Source: Nocardioides zhouii | GTDB lineage: Bacteria; Actinomycetota; Actinomycetes; Propionibacteriales; Nocardioidaceae | NCBI RefSeq assembly: GCF_004137345.1 | Contig: NZ_SDWV01000007.1 | Coordinates: forward strand, 124,001 to 188,000 | Direction: 5' to 3' | Length of the DNA: 64,000 bases | Part shown: piece after piece, positions 16,284 through 24,097 of the stretch | Position numbering within the stretch: position 1 is the stretch's first letter | Layout: every line of letters begins with the position of its first letter | The notes under the pieces: generated by a model | Databases searched by the model: none | What the model was told of the DNA's origin: nothing | The model's input: the letters and a program-made list of their open reading frames with translations, nothing else | Position numbers and translations under genes: made by a program

Positions 16284-18265
16284 GCTCACTCATCCAGCGA
16301 GTTGCCGTCGCCAACCGTGGCGAGATCGCCAGCCGGGTCTTCGCCACCTGCCGCCGCCTCGGTATCGAGAGCCAGGCGCTCTACTCCGATCCCGATGCCG
16401 GCCTGCCCTACGTCGACGACGCCGACGTGGCGACCCGGCTGCCGGGCAGCACGCCCGCCGAGACCTACCTCGATGCCGAGCGGGTGATCCACTCGATCCG
16501 CGCCGTGGGAGGTCAGTCCGTGCACCCGGGCTACGGCTTCCTCAGCGAGAACGCCGACTTCGCCCGTGCCGTCCAGGACGCCGGACTGCTCTGGCTCGGA
16601 CCGCCACCCGACGCGATCGAGGCGATGGGCTCGAAGATCCGCGCCAAGGACCTCATGCGCGCCGCCGGCGTACCCGTCCTGGAGGCGCCCGAGCAGCCGA
16701 CCGAGGCCGACTTGCCGCTGCTCGTCAAGGCGAGCGCCGGCGGCGGCGGGCGCGGCATGCGGGTCGTACGTCGCCTCGGGGACCTCGACGCGGAGGTCGA
16801 GAGCGCCCGGGCCGAGGCGGCCTCGGCCTTCGGTGACGGCACCGTCTTCGTCGAGCCGTACGTCGAGTCCGGCCGCCACGTCGAGGTGCAGATCCTGTTC
16901 GACACCCACGGCACCGGCATCGCCGTCGGCGACCGTGACTGCTCGCTGCAGCGCCGCCACCAGAAGGTGCTCGAGGAGGCGCCCGCGCCGGGTCTGCCCG
17001 ACGCGGTGCGTGCCGCGATGCACAAGGCGGCCGTCGCGGCCGGCCGTGCGGTGGGCTACGTCAGCGCCGGCACGGTCGAGTTCCTCTACGACCCCGCCGG
17101 TGAGCGGTTCTGGTTCCTCGAGATGAACACCCGCCTCCAGGTCGAGCACCCGGTCACCGAGTGCGTCACCGGCATCGACCTCGTCGCCGCCCAGATCGGG
17201 ATCGCCGAGGGGCGCACGCTGCTCGAGGTGCTCGGCACCGACACGACCCCGGAGCCGCGCGGCCACGCGATCGAGGTCCGGCTCTACGCCGAGACCCCGG
17301 ACGCGGCCGCCACCCCGCAGAGCGGTCGCTTCTCGCGGCTGCAGATCCCGCACGACATGGCCTTCGACCTCCTGCCCCGCCACGGCGTACGCGTCGACGC
17401 GGGGTACGCCGACGGCAGCGAGGTCTCGACCCACTACGACGCGATGCTCGCGAAGGTCATCGTGTGGGCGGCGGACCGGCCGTCCGCGCTGCGTGCCCTC
17501 GGCCGCGCGCTGCGCCGGTCCCGGCTGCACGGCCCGGTCACCAACCGCGACCTGCTCGAGACGATGCTGCAGGTGGACGAGGTGGTCGCGGGCACCATGA
17601 CGACCACGACGCTCGAGCAGCAGCTCTCCGGCGAGCACCCCATCGGTGGCGTCCCCGCGGGCGACACCGAGCTCGGCCCGTACGTCGCCGCCGTCGCCAT
17701 CGCCGTACGCGACGCCGCGGCCCGCCGCGTACAGCACGGCATCCAGCCGGGCTGGCGCAACGTGGCGTCGCAGCCGCAGCGCACGTCGTTCGAGGTGCCC
17801 GGACGCGACGAGCCCGTGGTGGCCGAGTGGTACGCCGGTCGCGACGGCTTCCGCCACCCGACCGAGGACTGGACGGTCGTCTCCGCGACGCCCGACCTCG
17901 TCGTGCTGATGGTCAACGGCCACCGGATGCGCTTCGAGGTGCACGTCGACGAGTCCGGCGAGATGTTCCTCGACAACGACGGCACCATCCGCGAGCGGTT
18001 GCGCCCGTTGCCCCGGTTCACCGACCCCGCGGACGCGGTCGCCAGCGGCTCGCTGCTCGCGCCGATGCCCGGCACCGTCGTGAAGGTCGCGGTCGTGGCC
18101 GGGGCGCAGGTCGCCGCCGGCGACGTCGTCCTCGTCCTGGAAGCCATGAAGATGCAGCACACCGTGACCGCGCCGCACGCCGGCACGGTCACCGAGATCA
18201 ACGTCGAGCCCGGCACGCAGGTCGCGTCCGGGGAAGTCCTGGCAGTAGTCGAGGAGAACTCATGA
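16280..18265 (+). CDS. Biotin carboxylase / biotin carrier alpha subunit
   Basis: 661-residue alpha subunit of an acyl-CoA carboxylase. The biotin carboxylase domain (about 1-450) has the N-terminal VAVANRGEIASRVF, ATP-grasp loop KASAGGGGRGMR, and EMNTRLQVEHPVTE. After a linker, the biotinyl domain ends the protein with EAMKMQH, the lysine to be biotinylated being near residue 624. It carboxylates biotin using bicarbonate and ATP and hands it to the preceding beta subunit. GTG start overlaps the beta-subunit stop. Organisation as one alpha and one beta gene matches methylcrotonyl-CoA and geranyl-CoA carboxylases (LiuD/AtuF). Confidence 0.92.
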   Translation: MSSLIQRVAVANRGEIASRVFATCRRLGIESQALYSDPDAGLPYVDDADVATRLPGSTPAETYLDAERVIHSIRAVGGQSVHPGYGFLSENADFARAVQDAGLLWLGPPPDAIEAMGSKIRAKDLMRAAGVPVLEAPEQPTEADLPLLVKASAGGGGRGMRVVRRLGDLDAEVESARAEAASAFGDGTVFVEPYVESGRHVEVQILFDTHGTGIAVGDRDCSLQRRHQKVLEEAPAPGLPDAVRAAMHKAAVAAGRAVGYVSAGTVEFLYDPAGERFWFLEMNTRLQVEHPVTECVTGIDLVAAQIGIAEGRTLLEVLGTDTTPEPRGHAIEVRLYAETPDAAATPQSGRFSRLQIPHDMAFDLLPRHGVRVDAGYADGSEVSTHYDAMLAKVIVWAADRPSALRALGRALRRSRLHGPVTNRDLLETMLQVDEVVAGTMTTTTLEQQLSGEHPIGGVPAGDTELGPYVAAVAIAVRDAAARRVQHGIQPGWRNVASQPQRTSFEVPGRDEPVVAEWYAGRDGFRHPTEDWTVVSATPDLVVLMVNGHRMRFEVHVDESGEMFLDNDGTIRERLRPLPRFTDPADAVASGSLLAPMPGTVVKVAVVAGAQVAAGDVVLVLEAMKMQHTVTAPHAGTVTEINVEPGTQVASGEVLAVVEENS

Positions 18266-19437
18266 CCACCTTCACCGAGACCGACGAGCGCATCGAGCTG
18301 CGCCGACAGGTGTCCAAGCTCGCCAAGGGCTACGGCCGTGCGTGGTTCACCGAGCGCGCCCGCGCCGGCGAGAAGACCACCGACCTCTGGATGGAGATCG
18401 CCAAGGCGGGCTACCTCGGCGTCAACATCCCCGAGGAGTACGGCGGCGGTGGCGGCGGCATCGGCGACGTGGCCGCGGTGTGCGAGGAGCTCGCTGCGCA
18501 GGGCTGCCCGCTGCTGATGATGGTCGTCAGCCCCGCGATCTGCGGCACGGTGATCGCCCGCTACGGCACCGAGGTGCAGAAGCAGAAGTGGCTCCCCGGC
18601 ATCTGCGACGGCACCGGCACGATGGCGTTCGCGATCACCGAGCCCGACGCCGGCACCAACTCCCACAACATCACCACCACGGCCCGCCGCGACGGCGACG
18701 AGTGGGTGCTCAAGGGCCAGAAGATCTACATCTCCGGCGTCGACGAGGCAACCAACGTCCTGGTCGTCGCGCGAGTCCAGGACGCACCGGATTCATCGGG
18801 AGGGGCGGGCAAGCTCAAGCCCTGCCTCTTCGTGGTCCCGACGGACTCCGCGGGCTTCGAGTTCACCGCGATCCCCATGGAGATCGTCAGCCCGGAGAGC
18901 CAGTTCCAGGTCTTCATCGACGACGTCCGGCTCCCGGCCGACGCGATCGTCGGCGACGAGGACGGCGGCCTCGTCCAGTTGTTCGCCGGGCTCAACCCCG
19001 AGCGGATCATGGCGGCCTCGTTCTCGACCGGGCTGGCGCGCCACGCCCTCGAGAAGGCGTCGGCGTACGCCCAGGAGCGCACGGTCTTCAAGGCCCCGAT
19101 CGGCTCCCACCAGGCGATCGCCCACCCGCTCGCGATGGCGCACATCGAGAACGAGCTCGCCCGCCTGATGACCCAGAAGGCGTCCGCACTCGTCGACGCC
19201 GGCGACGACATGGCCGCCGGCGAGGCCGCGAACATGGCGAAGTACGCCGCCGCCGAAGCCGCGGTCCACGCCGTCGACGCTGCTGTCCAGACCCACGGCG
19301 GGAACGGCATCACGCAGGAGTACGGCATGGCCGGCATGCTCGTCGCCGCCCGCGCCGGCCGGATCGCGCCGGTCAGCCGGGAGATGATCCTCAACTTCGT
19401 CGCGATGCACAGCCTGGGGCTGCCGAAGTCCTACTGA
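18262..19437 (+). CDS. Acyl-CoA dehydrogenase, second of the operon
   Basis: 391-residue acyl-CoA dehydrogenase. Motifs: NIPEEYGGGGGGIGD, FAITEPDAGTNSHNI, LKGQKIYISG, and THGGNGITQEYGM near the C-terminus. The usual C-terminal YEGT Glu is replaced (RIAPVSREM), while a Glu in NPERIMAAS occupies the isovaleryl-type position, as in the first dehydrogenase of the operon. The two are not close copies, so they probably act on different intermediates. Coupled by ATGA to the biotin carboxylase gene; a large hairpin follows its stop immediately. Confidence 0.88.
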   Translation: MTTFTETDERIELRRQVSKLAKGYGRAWFTERARAGEKTTDLWMEIAKAGYLGVNIPEEYGGGGGGIGDVAAVCEELAAQGCPLLMMVVSPAICGTVIARYGTEVQKQKWLPGICDGTGTMAFAITEPDAGTNSHNITTTARRDGDEWVLKGQKIYISGVDEATNVLVVARVQDAPDSSGGAGKLKPCLFVVPTDSAGFEFTAIPMEIVSPESQFQVFIDDVRLPADAIVGDEDGGLVQLFAGLNPERIMAASFSTGLARHALEKASAYAQERTVFKAPIGSHQAIAHPLAMAHIENELARLMTQKASALVDAGDDMAAGEAANMAKYAAAEAAVHAVDAAVQTHGGNGITQEYGMAGMLVAARAGRIAPVSREMILNFVAMHSLGLPKSY

Positions 19438-19500
19438 GATACCTGAGGACGTGGTGAACGGGAATCGGCCGAGAATCCGTACGCCACGTCCTCAGGTATC
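19438..19500. terminator. Inverted repeat with 17-bp arms between convergent genes
   Basis: GATACCTGAGGACGTGG (19438-19454) is exactly mirrored at 19484-19500, with a 29-base loop. It begins on the base after the dehydrogenase stop and overlaps by two bases the stop of the convergent gene, so it can serve both strands. There is no T-run. The design matches the other long intergenic repeats here. Confidence 0.7.
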
Positions 19501-19816
19501 ACTCGCAGGTGTCGATGCGGGCTACCCGCCACTGGACCGGGCCCTCCACGACGACGCTCCTGATCAGCTCGCCGTCGGCGTCGTAGCCGCGGTAGGTCAC
19601 GGTGTGGAAGCCCTTGGCGTCGCTCGATTCCTCGGTCACCTGCGCGGCATCGTCGAGCCGATCGCCGAGGGCGTCGTCTGCCGTCGGGCTCAGAGGCCCG
19701 CCCTCGGGGATGCCGGACAGGGTGCTACCCGGGCAGCTCAGGTCGGGTCCGCTCGCCCATGCGTTGATCCCGACAGCGCCCGCGACGAGGAGCGCGAGGA
19801 CGACGAGCCACTTCAC
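19499..19816 (-). CDS. Small exported protein, paralogue of the next gene
   Basis: About 105 residues with an N-terminal membrane or signal segment (VKWLVVLALLVAGAVG). Then come a Cys in LSCPG, the motif DRLDDAAQVT, YRGYDADGEL, and a final Cys in DTCE. I place the start at the GTG at 19816, which overlaps the upstream gene's stop and aligns with its paralogue; the frame continues four codons further. The two proteins are clearly homologous along their whole length. Two conserved Cys suggest a disulfide outside the membrane. No known family was recognised. Confidence 0.65.
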   Translation of the reverse strand: MKWLVVLALLVAGAVGINAWASGPDLSCPGSTLSGIPEGGPLSPTADDALGDRLDDAAQVTEESSDAKGFHTVTYRGYDADGELIRSVVVEGPVQWRVARIDTCE

Positions 19817-20151
19817 GAGCACACCCACGACCGGCCCTCGTACCAGCGGCCGTCCTCGGCCTGCCAGATCTCGATCTTCTTCAGCAGGTGCTCGTCCTGG
19901 TCGTAGCCGCGGAACACGACGACGGCCTGCTGGCCCTCGGAGCGGGTCTCCTGGTCACGCGTGATCTCCGCCGCGTCGTCGAGCAGTGACCCCAGAGCCT
20001 CCTCTGGGCTTGCCGGCCCGCGGACGTCCGCGTCGCGGAAGCCGCCGGGCGAGAACGCGACTCCGCCCTCGCACCCCGGCTCCCGGTCCGAGAGCAGCGC
20101 CGGGACGCCGATCGCGCCGGCGGCCACGAGGAGCAGCGCCACCCACTTCAT
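19813..20151 (-). CDS. Small exported protein, upstream paralogue
   Basis: 112 residues, starting MKWVALLLVAAGAIGV, a signal anchor. Shared features with the downstream paralogue: a Cys early in the mature part (EPGCEGG), the SPEEALGSLLDDAAEIT segment, FRGYDQDEHL, and a Cys one residue before the end (WVCS). GTGA overlap couples them, so this is a tandem duplication expressed as a unit. Function unknown; a small extracytoplasmic domain held by a Cys pair is all that can be inferred. Confidence 0.7.
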   Translation of the reverse strand: MKWVALLLVAAGAIGVPALLSDREPGCEGGVAFSPGGFRDADVRGPASPEEALGSLLDDAAEITRDQETRSEGQQAVVVFRGYDQDEHLLKKIEIWQAEDGRWYEGRSWVCS

Positions 20152-20270
20152 GGCCGGAACCTACTCCGCTGCGAGCACTACGAAGGCAGTTCGGCGATCC
20201 AGGGGCGCGGCTGAGCGTGGGAGCGGTGGTCACAGGAGCGAACTGCCTGCATGGTGTCGGCGGGTGGTGG

Positions 20271-20276
20271 CAGGCT
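20271..20276 (+). promoter_or_regulatory. -10-like box for leaderless start
   Basis: CAGGCT followed by exactly 6 bases and the GTG at 20283, with no Shine-Dalgarno in between. It fits the (T/C)AGGNT-N6/7-start pattern repeated in this window. Confidence 0.4.
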
Positions 20277-20282
20277 GATGCC

Positions 20283-20660
20283 GTGGCCCTCGCAGACCGT
20301 CCGCTCGTCCCCGAGGAGTGGGTACGCCGCATCGACGCGGTGCTCGGCGCGCTGCCGCGGTGCGAACAGGAGGCCGCATGGACCGGCACCCGCTGGCGGG
20401 TCGGCAGCGCCACGGTCGCCCACGTCTTCGGTGGCGAGGACCAGGTCTTCCGGATCACCTTCCGCGGGGAGCCCGACGAGGTCGCGGCCTTCGAGCACAT
20501 GGGCGAGCCCTACTTCCGCTCCGGCTGGGGCGGAAACGTCATCGGGATGGTGCTCGACGACGAGACGGACTGGGCCGAGCTGGCCGAGCTGCTCACCGAC
20601 TCCTACTGCCTCCAGGCGCCGCAGACCCTCGCCGCCCGGGTCGATCGCCCTCGGTCCTGA
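20283..20660 (+). CDS. MmcQ/YjbR family protein
   Basis: About 125 residues. The C-terminal half has the family pattern, including WGGNVIGMVLDDETDWAELA then LLTDSYCLQAP; the N-terminal half resembles the CyaY-like double-wing fold of YjbR proteins. The frame stays open far upstream, but that part overlaps the divergent exported-protein gene. GTG 20283 (VALADRPLVPEEW) is chosen because a -10-like box stands 6 bases before it. YjbR proteins are thought to bind DNA, but no function is proven. Confidence 0.7.
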   Translation: MALADRPLVPEEWVRRIDAVLGALPRCEQEAAWTGTRWRVGSATVAHVFGGEDQVFRITFRGEPDEVAAFEHMGEPYFRSGWGGNVIGMVLDDETDWAELAELLTDSYCLQAPQTLAARVDRPRS

Positions 20661-20687
20661 CGCGGCAAGGCCTCATGGGTCGCCCGG

Positions 20688-20693
20688 CAGGAT
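20688..20693 (+). promoter_or_regulatory. -10-like box for leaderless start
   Basis: CAGGAT then 6 bases then ATG 20700, with no ribosome-binding site. Same layout as at 20271 and 59284. Confidence 0.4.
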
Positions 20694-20699
20694 GACCGC

Positions 20700-21842
20700 A
20701 TGACCAGGACGACCGAGGGCCGCCTCGTCGGGCTGGACGTCGCCCGATGCCTCGCACTGCTGGGCATGGTCGCCACGCACGTCCTCGACGCACGCACCCC
20801 CGCGGGGGACCTCACCACCGGTCAGTGGCTGGCCGGCGGACGGGCATCGGCACTCTTCGCCGTGCTGGCCGGAGTGAGCCTGGGGCTGATGACCCGCGCA
20901 CCGCTGCGAGGTCGCGCTCTCGCGAGGCGATCCGCCGGGATCGCCGGCCGGGCACTGCTCATCGCCGTCCTGGGACTGCTGCTGGGTGGCCTCGACAGCG
21001 GCATCGCGATCATCCTCACCTACTACGGGGTGCTCTTCGTTCTGGGCCTGCCCTTCACGCTCCTCGGCGTCCGGACGCTGCTGCCGCTCACCGTCGTGTG
21101 GGTCGCGGTCGCGCCGGTGGCCTCGCACCTCGTGCGACCGCACCTGCCGGACCGCGGGTTCGAGAGCCCGACCTTCGACCAGCTGGCGGACCCCGCGCAG
21201 CTGGCCAGCGAGCTGCTCCTGACCGGCTACTACCCCGTCGTGCCGTGGCTGGCCTACCTGCTCGCCGGGCTCGTCCTGGCGCGCATCGACCTGAGGGCCG
21301 TCTCGCTGCTGGGTGCCATGGCCTTCGGCGGCCTCGGGACGGCGGTGTTGGCGACCCGCGTCTCCCGCACGCTGGTCGACCCGGCAGTGGCCTCCGAGAA
21401 CGCCGCCGGGATGTTCGGCACCACCCCGGCCGACGGCGACTGGGACTGGCTTCTCCTCGTCGCGCCGCACTCGGCGACACCGTTCGACCTCGCCCAGACC
21501 ATCGGCAGCGCGGTGCTCGTGATCTCCTGCTGCCTCCTCCTCGAGCGCCTGCTACCTCGCGCAGCGACCGTGGCGCTCGCCGTCGTCTTCGGCGCCGGCA
21601 CGATGACGCTCAGCCTCTACTCGCTGCACGTCCTGATGCGTACACCGGGTGTGTGGCCGCCGGAGGAGCCCTCTGCCTACCTCTCGCACGTCGTCGTCCT
21701 GCTCGGCCTCGGCGCGGGCATGCGGTTGCTCCGGCTGCGCGGGCCCCTCGAGGTCGTGGCCGGACTGCCGGTCCGACGGGCGCGGCGGGCAGCCTCCGAC
21801 GCCGAGTCGCGCCGGCCTCAGCGCAGCGGCACGAACCGGTAG
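20700..21842 (+). CDS. Membrane acyltransferase-like protein (HGSNAT/DUF1624 type)
   Basis: 380-residue polytopic protein. The opening RLVGLDVARCLALLGMVATH is typical of heparan-alpha-glucosaminide acetyltransferase-like and DUF418-type proteins, with a conserved Asp in the first segment and a His at its end. About nine hydrophobic segments follow. It probably transfers acetyl or acyl groups to a cell-envelope sugar, but donor and acceptor are unknown. The last codons (RPQRSGTNR) run into a 35-base copy of the 3' end of the methyltransferase gene found at 25780, so its present C-terminus may be the product of that rearrangement. Confidence 0.7.
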   Translation: MTRTTEGRLVGLDVARCLALLGMVATHVLDARTPAGDLTTGQWLAGGRASALFAVLAGVSLGLMTRAPLRGRALARRSAGIAGRALLIAVLGLLLGGLDSGIAIILTYYGVLFVLGLPFTLLGVRTLLPLTVVWVAVAPVASHLVRPHLPDRGFESPTFDQLADPAQLASELLLTGYYPVVPWLAYLLAGLVLARIDLRAVSLLGAMAFGGLGTAVLATRVSRTLVDPAVASENAAGMFGTTPADGDWDWLLLVAPHSATPFDLAQTIGSAVLVISCCLLLERLLPRAATVALAVVFGAGTMTLSLYSLHVLMRTPGVWPPEEPSAYLSHVVVLLGLGAGMRLLRLRGPLEVVAGLPVRRARRAASDAESRRPQRSGTNR

Positions 21843-21852
21843 TGGCCGTGCT
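21818..21852. repeat. Left copy of 35-base direct repeat (methyltransferase 3' end)
   Basis: This stretch matches 25780-25814 at 33 of 35 positions and includes the shared core GCAGCGGCACGAACCGGTAG. In the right copy it encodes, on the minus strand, HYRFVPLR and the stop of the isoaspartate methyltransferase. On this side no such gene is present. The two copies bound a 3.9-kb segment holding a two-component system. Confidence 0.8.
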
Positions 21853-21878
21853 TCACGGGGGGTTCAGGGCGGCTTCAG
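21852..21878. promoter_or_regulatory. Three 11-base-spaced TTCA half-sites
   Basis: TTCAC at 21852, TTCAG at 21863 and TTCAG at 21874 are spaced by exactly 11 bases, the period of tandem half-sites bound by OmpR/PhoB-type response regulators. They lie about 60-90 bases before the secreted-protein gene and are the likely binding site of the regulator encoded at 24094-24774. Confidence 0.5.
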
Positions 21879-21939
21879 CACCGGGGGCGCATGGTGGCGA
21901 GTGTTCCCGATCTTGCGGGGCACCTACCAAGGAGCGGAC

Positions 21940-22716
21940 ATGGACACACCTCGAACCAAGAAGCACACTCCAGCGGCCGTGGTCTCGGCGGCGGTGGCGT
22001 TCGGCGCCATGGTGTGCAGCGCTCAGTCAGGCAACGCCGTCGCCTCCGGCCCGGTCGGTGGCCCCGTGGCCGCTGCCAAGGGGCCGGAGATCATTCCACT
22101 GCCGGGGCCGGGCAGCTTCGTGAGGAAGATCGACAACCCCTACTCGCCCTTCGCGCCTGGGATGAGGTGGGTCTATGGGGGCGGGACGCGGGAGCAGCGC
22201 GAGCGGATCGTGGTCAAGGTCCTGAACCGAACCAAGCTGATCGAAGGCATCACCGCGACCGTGGTCCGCGACACCGTGAAGGTCAACGATGAGGTCATCG
22301 AGGACACCTTCGACTGGTACGCCCAGGACCTCGAGGGCAGGGTGTGGTATCTCGGTGAGGCCACCAAGGAGTACGAGAACGGGCAGGTGGTCTCGACCGA
22401 GGGCTCGTGGGAGGCCGGCGTGGACGGCGCCAAGGCAGGCATCATCATGTTCGCCCAACCGGAGGTCGGCGAGGCGTATCGGCAGGAGTTCTACGCCGGT
22501 CATGCCGAGGACCAGGGAAGGTTCCTGACATTGGACACCCGGGTAGCCACGAAGGCGGGTGTCTTCAAGCGCGTGCGGATGACCGAGGACACCACGTCGC
22601 TGCACCCCGAGATCGCAGAGCTCAAGTTCTATGCACCGGGCGTGGGAATCGTGCTGGAGTTCGACCTGGCACCCGAGGCCGGGCGCACCGAACTGCTCCG
22701 CTTCACGGCCGGGTGA
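21940..22716 (+). CDS. Secreted protein of unknown function, paralogue 1
   Basis: 258 residues with a signal peptide (basic start, then AAVVSAAVAFGAMVCSAQSG, probable cleavage after NAVA). The mature part has FVRKIDNPYSPFAPGMRW, FDWYAQDLEGRVWYLGE, STEGSWEAGVDGA and LHPEIAELKFYAPGVG. All of these are matched in the paralogue at 24935, so this is one domain of about 210 residues, probably beta-rich. AAGGAG stands 5 bases before the ATG. No catalytic motif was recognised. It faces the histidine kinase gene tail to tail and carries a candidate regulator site upstream. Lower GC than neighbours. Confidence 0.7.
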   Translation: MDTPRTKKHTPAAVVSAAVAFGAMVCSAQSGNAVASGPVGGPVAAAKGPEIIPLPGPGSFVRKIDNPYSPFAPGMRWVYGGGTREQRERIVVKVLNRTKLIEGITATVVRDTVKVNDEVIEDTFDWYAQDLEGRVWYLGEATKEYENGQVVSTEGSWEAGVDGAKAGIIMFAQPEVGEAYRQEFYAGHAEDQGRFLTLDTRVATKAGVFKRVRMTEDTTSLHPEIAELKFYAPGVGIVLEFDLAPEAGRTELLRFTAG

Positions 22717-22744
22717 AACCCTCCCGAGCTCCCGAGGACATGAG

Positions 22745-24097
22745 TCAGGAAGGCGGGTGCGTCGGCAACCAGATGCACACCGTCGCCGGTGCACCCACCC
22801 TCACGGTTGACCGTCCGCCGTGGGCATCGACGATGGCGTGCACGATGGCCAGACCGATCCCAGATCCGGTGCTGCGGTCGGCTGGGTGCGCCCGGGACAA
22901 CCGTTCGAAGGCACGAGGGGCGAACCAGGTCGCAAAGCCGTCGCCCTGGTCGCGAACCTCGATGGTGACTCCGTCGCTGTCGGCTCGGGCCGACAGTGTG
23001 ATGTCCCCCGCGCCGTGGCGCAGCGCGTTGTCGACCAGGTTCGTCAGTACCTGCCGCAGCCGGTCCTCGTCGGCAAGGACCACCAGCCCGGGATTCGCGA
23101 AGACCGTGATGGTGCGTCCAGACACGTTTGCAACGGGCGCGAACCGGCAGCGAGCCCACGTCAGGACGTCGCCGACCTCCATCGGTCGGGCTGCGATCGG
23201 AAGCTGGCCACCCGCAGCTCGAGCGAGCACCAGTAGATCCTCCGCGACACGAACCAGTCGGTGGGTCTCGTCCAAGGCGCTCACCAGTGCGGCACTGACC
23301 CCCTCGGAGTGGCCGCCGGCCAGCAGCGCACCTTCGAGATCGGTCTGGATCACAGCCAGTGGCGTCCTGAGCTCGTGACTGGCGTCGTCGACGAACCGCC
23401 GCTCGCGCTCATAGGAGTCTCCCAGCCGCCCGAGCATGTCGTTCAGCGTCTCGCCAAGTCGCCTGATCTGGTCGTTGGCCACAGGCAGCGGCAGCCTGGC
23501 ATCTACGTCGCTCGCCGAGATCTCGCTTGCCCGTGACCGCATCGCCTCGACCGGCGCCAAGCCCGACCGGGCGAGCGCATAGCCCGCCAGTGACGCGGCC
23601 ACCAGCGCGCCGATCCCACCGACCAGGAATGAGGTGACCACGCTCGAGAGCGCCTCGTCGCGATCGCGAAGCGACTGGCCGACCGCGATGACCATGGGCC
23701 CGGTGCCCGACTCGTGACGTACGGCAAGGATACGTGCGACGCCATCGATCCCGGGCAGCTCGCGCTCAACGACCAGATCACGTCGCAGGGCCTCGGCCAC
23801 CTGGTCGCTGTCGATCACGGCGCCGATCGGGGAGCCCGCTGTCTGGAGAACCTCCGATGTCGACAGGACCTGGGCGAAGCTCTCTTCCGGATCCTCGACA
23901 GCAACGCTCCCGACGTCGGTCCCCGCGCTGAGCGCAGTCGTAGCCGCGGCGCTGCGAGCGTGCAGGTTGGCGTCGACCCGGTCGTCGAGATCGTGGCGCA
24001 ACCGCACATAGACGAACGCGGCAGCCGCGGCGAGCATGAACAAGGTGGCGGCCGCAAAGGCAGCGGTGAGCTTGACCAGGATCGGGAGGCGGGTCAC
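22745..24097 (-). CDS. Sensor histidine kinase
   Basis: 450-residue membrane kinase. The first membrane segment is at about residues 8-30, an extracytoplasmic sensor spans about 31-155, and the second membrane segment about 156-177. A HAMP region follows with LAPVEAMRSRASEIS. The H-box RFVDDASHELRTPLAVIQ has the phospho-accepting His241, and the ATPase domain shows LTNLVDNALRHG, RDQGDGF and GSGIGLAIV. The start ATG overlaps the response-regulator stop. Located between two paralogous secreted-protein genes, it probably senses an envelope or extracellular cue and controls them through the regulator. Confidence 0.92.
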   Translation of the reverse strand: MTRLPILVKLTAAFAAATLFMLAAAAAFVYVRLRHDLDDRVDANLHARSAAATTALSAGTDVGSVAVEDPEESFAQVLSTSEVLQTAGSPIGAVIDSDQVAEALRRDLVVERELPGIDGVARILAVRHESGTGPMVIAVGQSLRDRDEALSSVVTSFLVGGIGALVAASLAGYALARSGLAPVEAMRSRASEISASDVDARLPLPVANDQIRRLGETLNDMLGRLGDSYERERRFVDDASHELRTPLAVIQTDLEGALLAGGHSEGVSAALVSALDETHRLVRVAEDLLVLARAAGGQLPIAARPMEVGDVLTWARCRFAPVANVSGRTITVFANPGLVVLADEDRLRQVLTNLVDNALRHGAGDITLSARADSDGVTIEVRDQGDGFATWFAPRAFERLSRAHPADRSTGSGIGLAIVHAIVDAHGGRSTVRVGAPATVCIWLPTHPPS

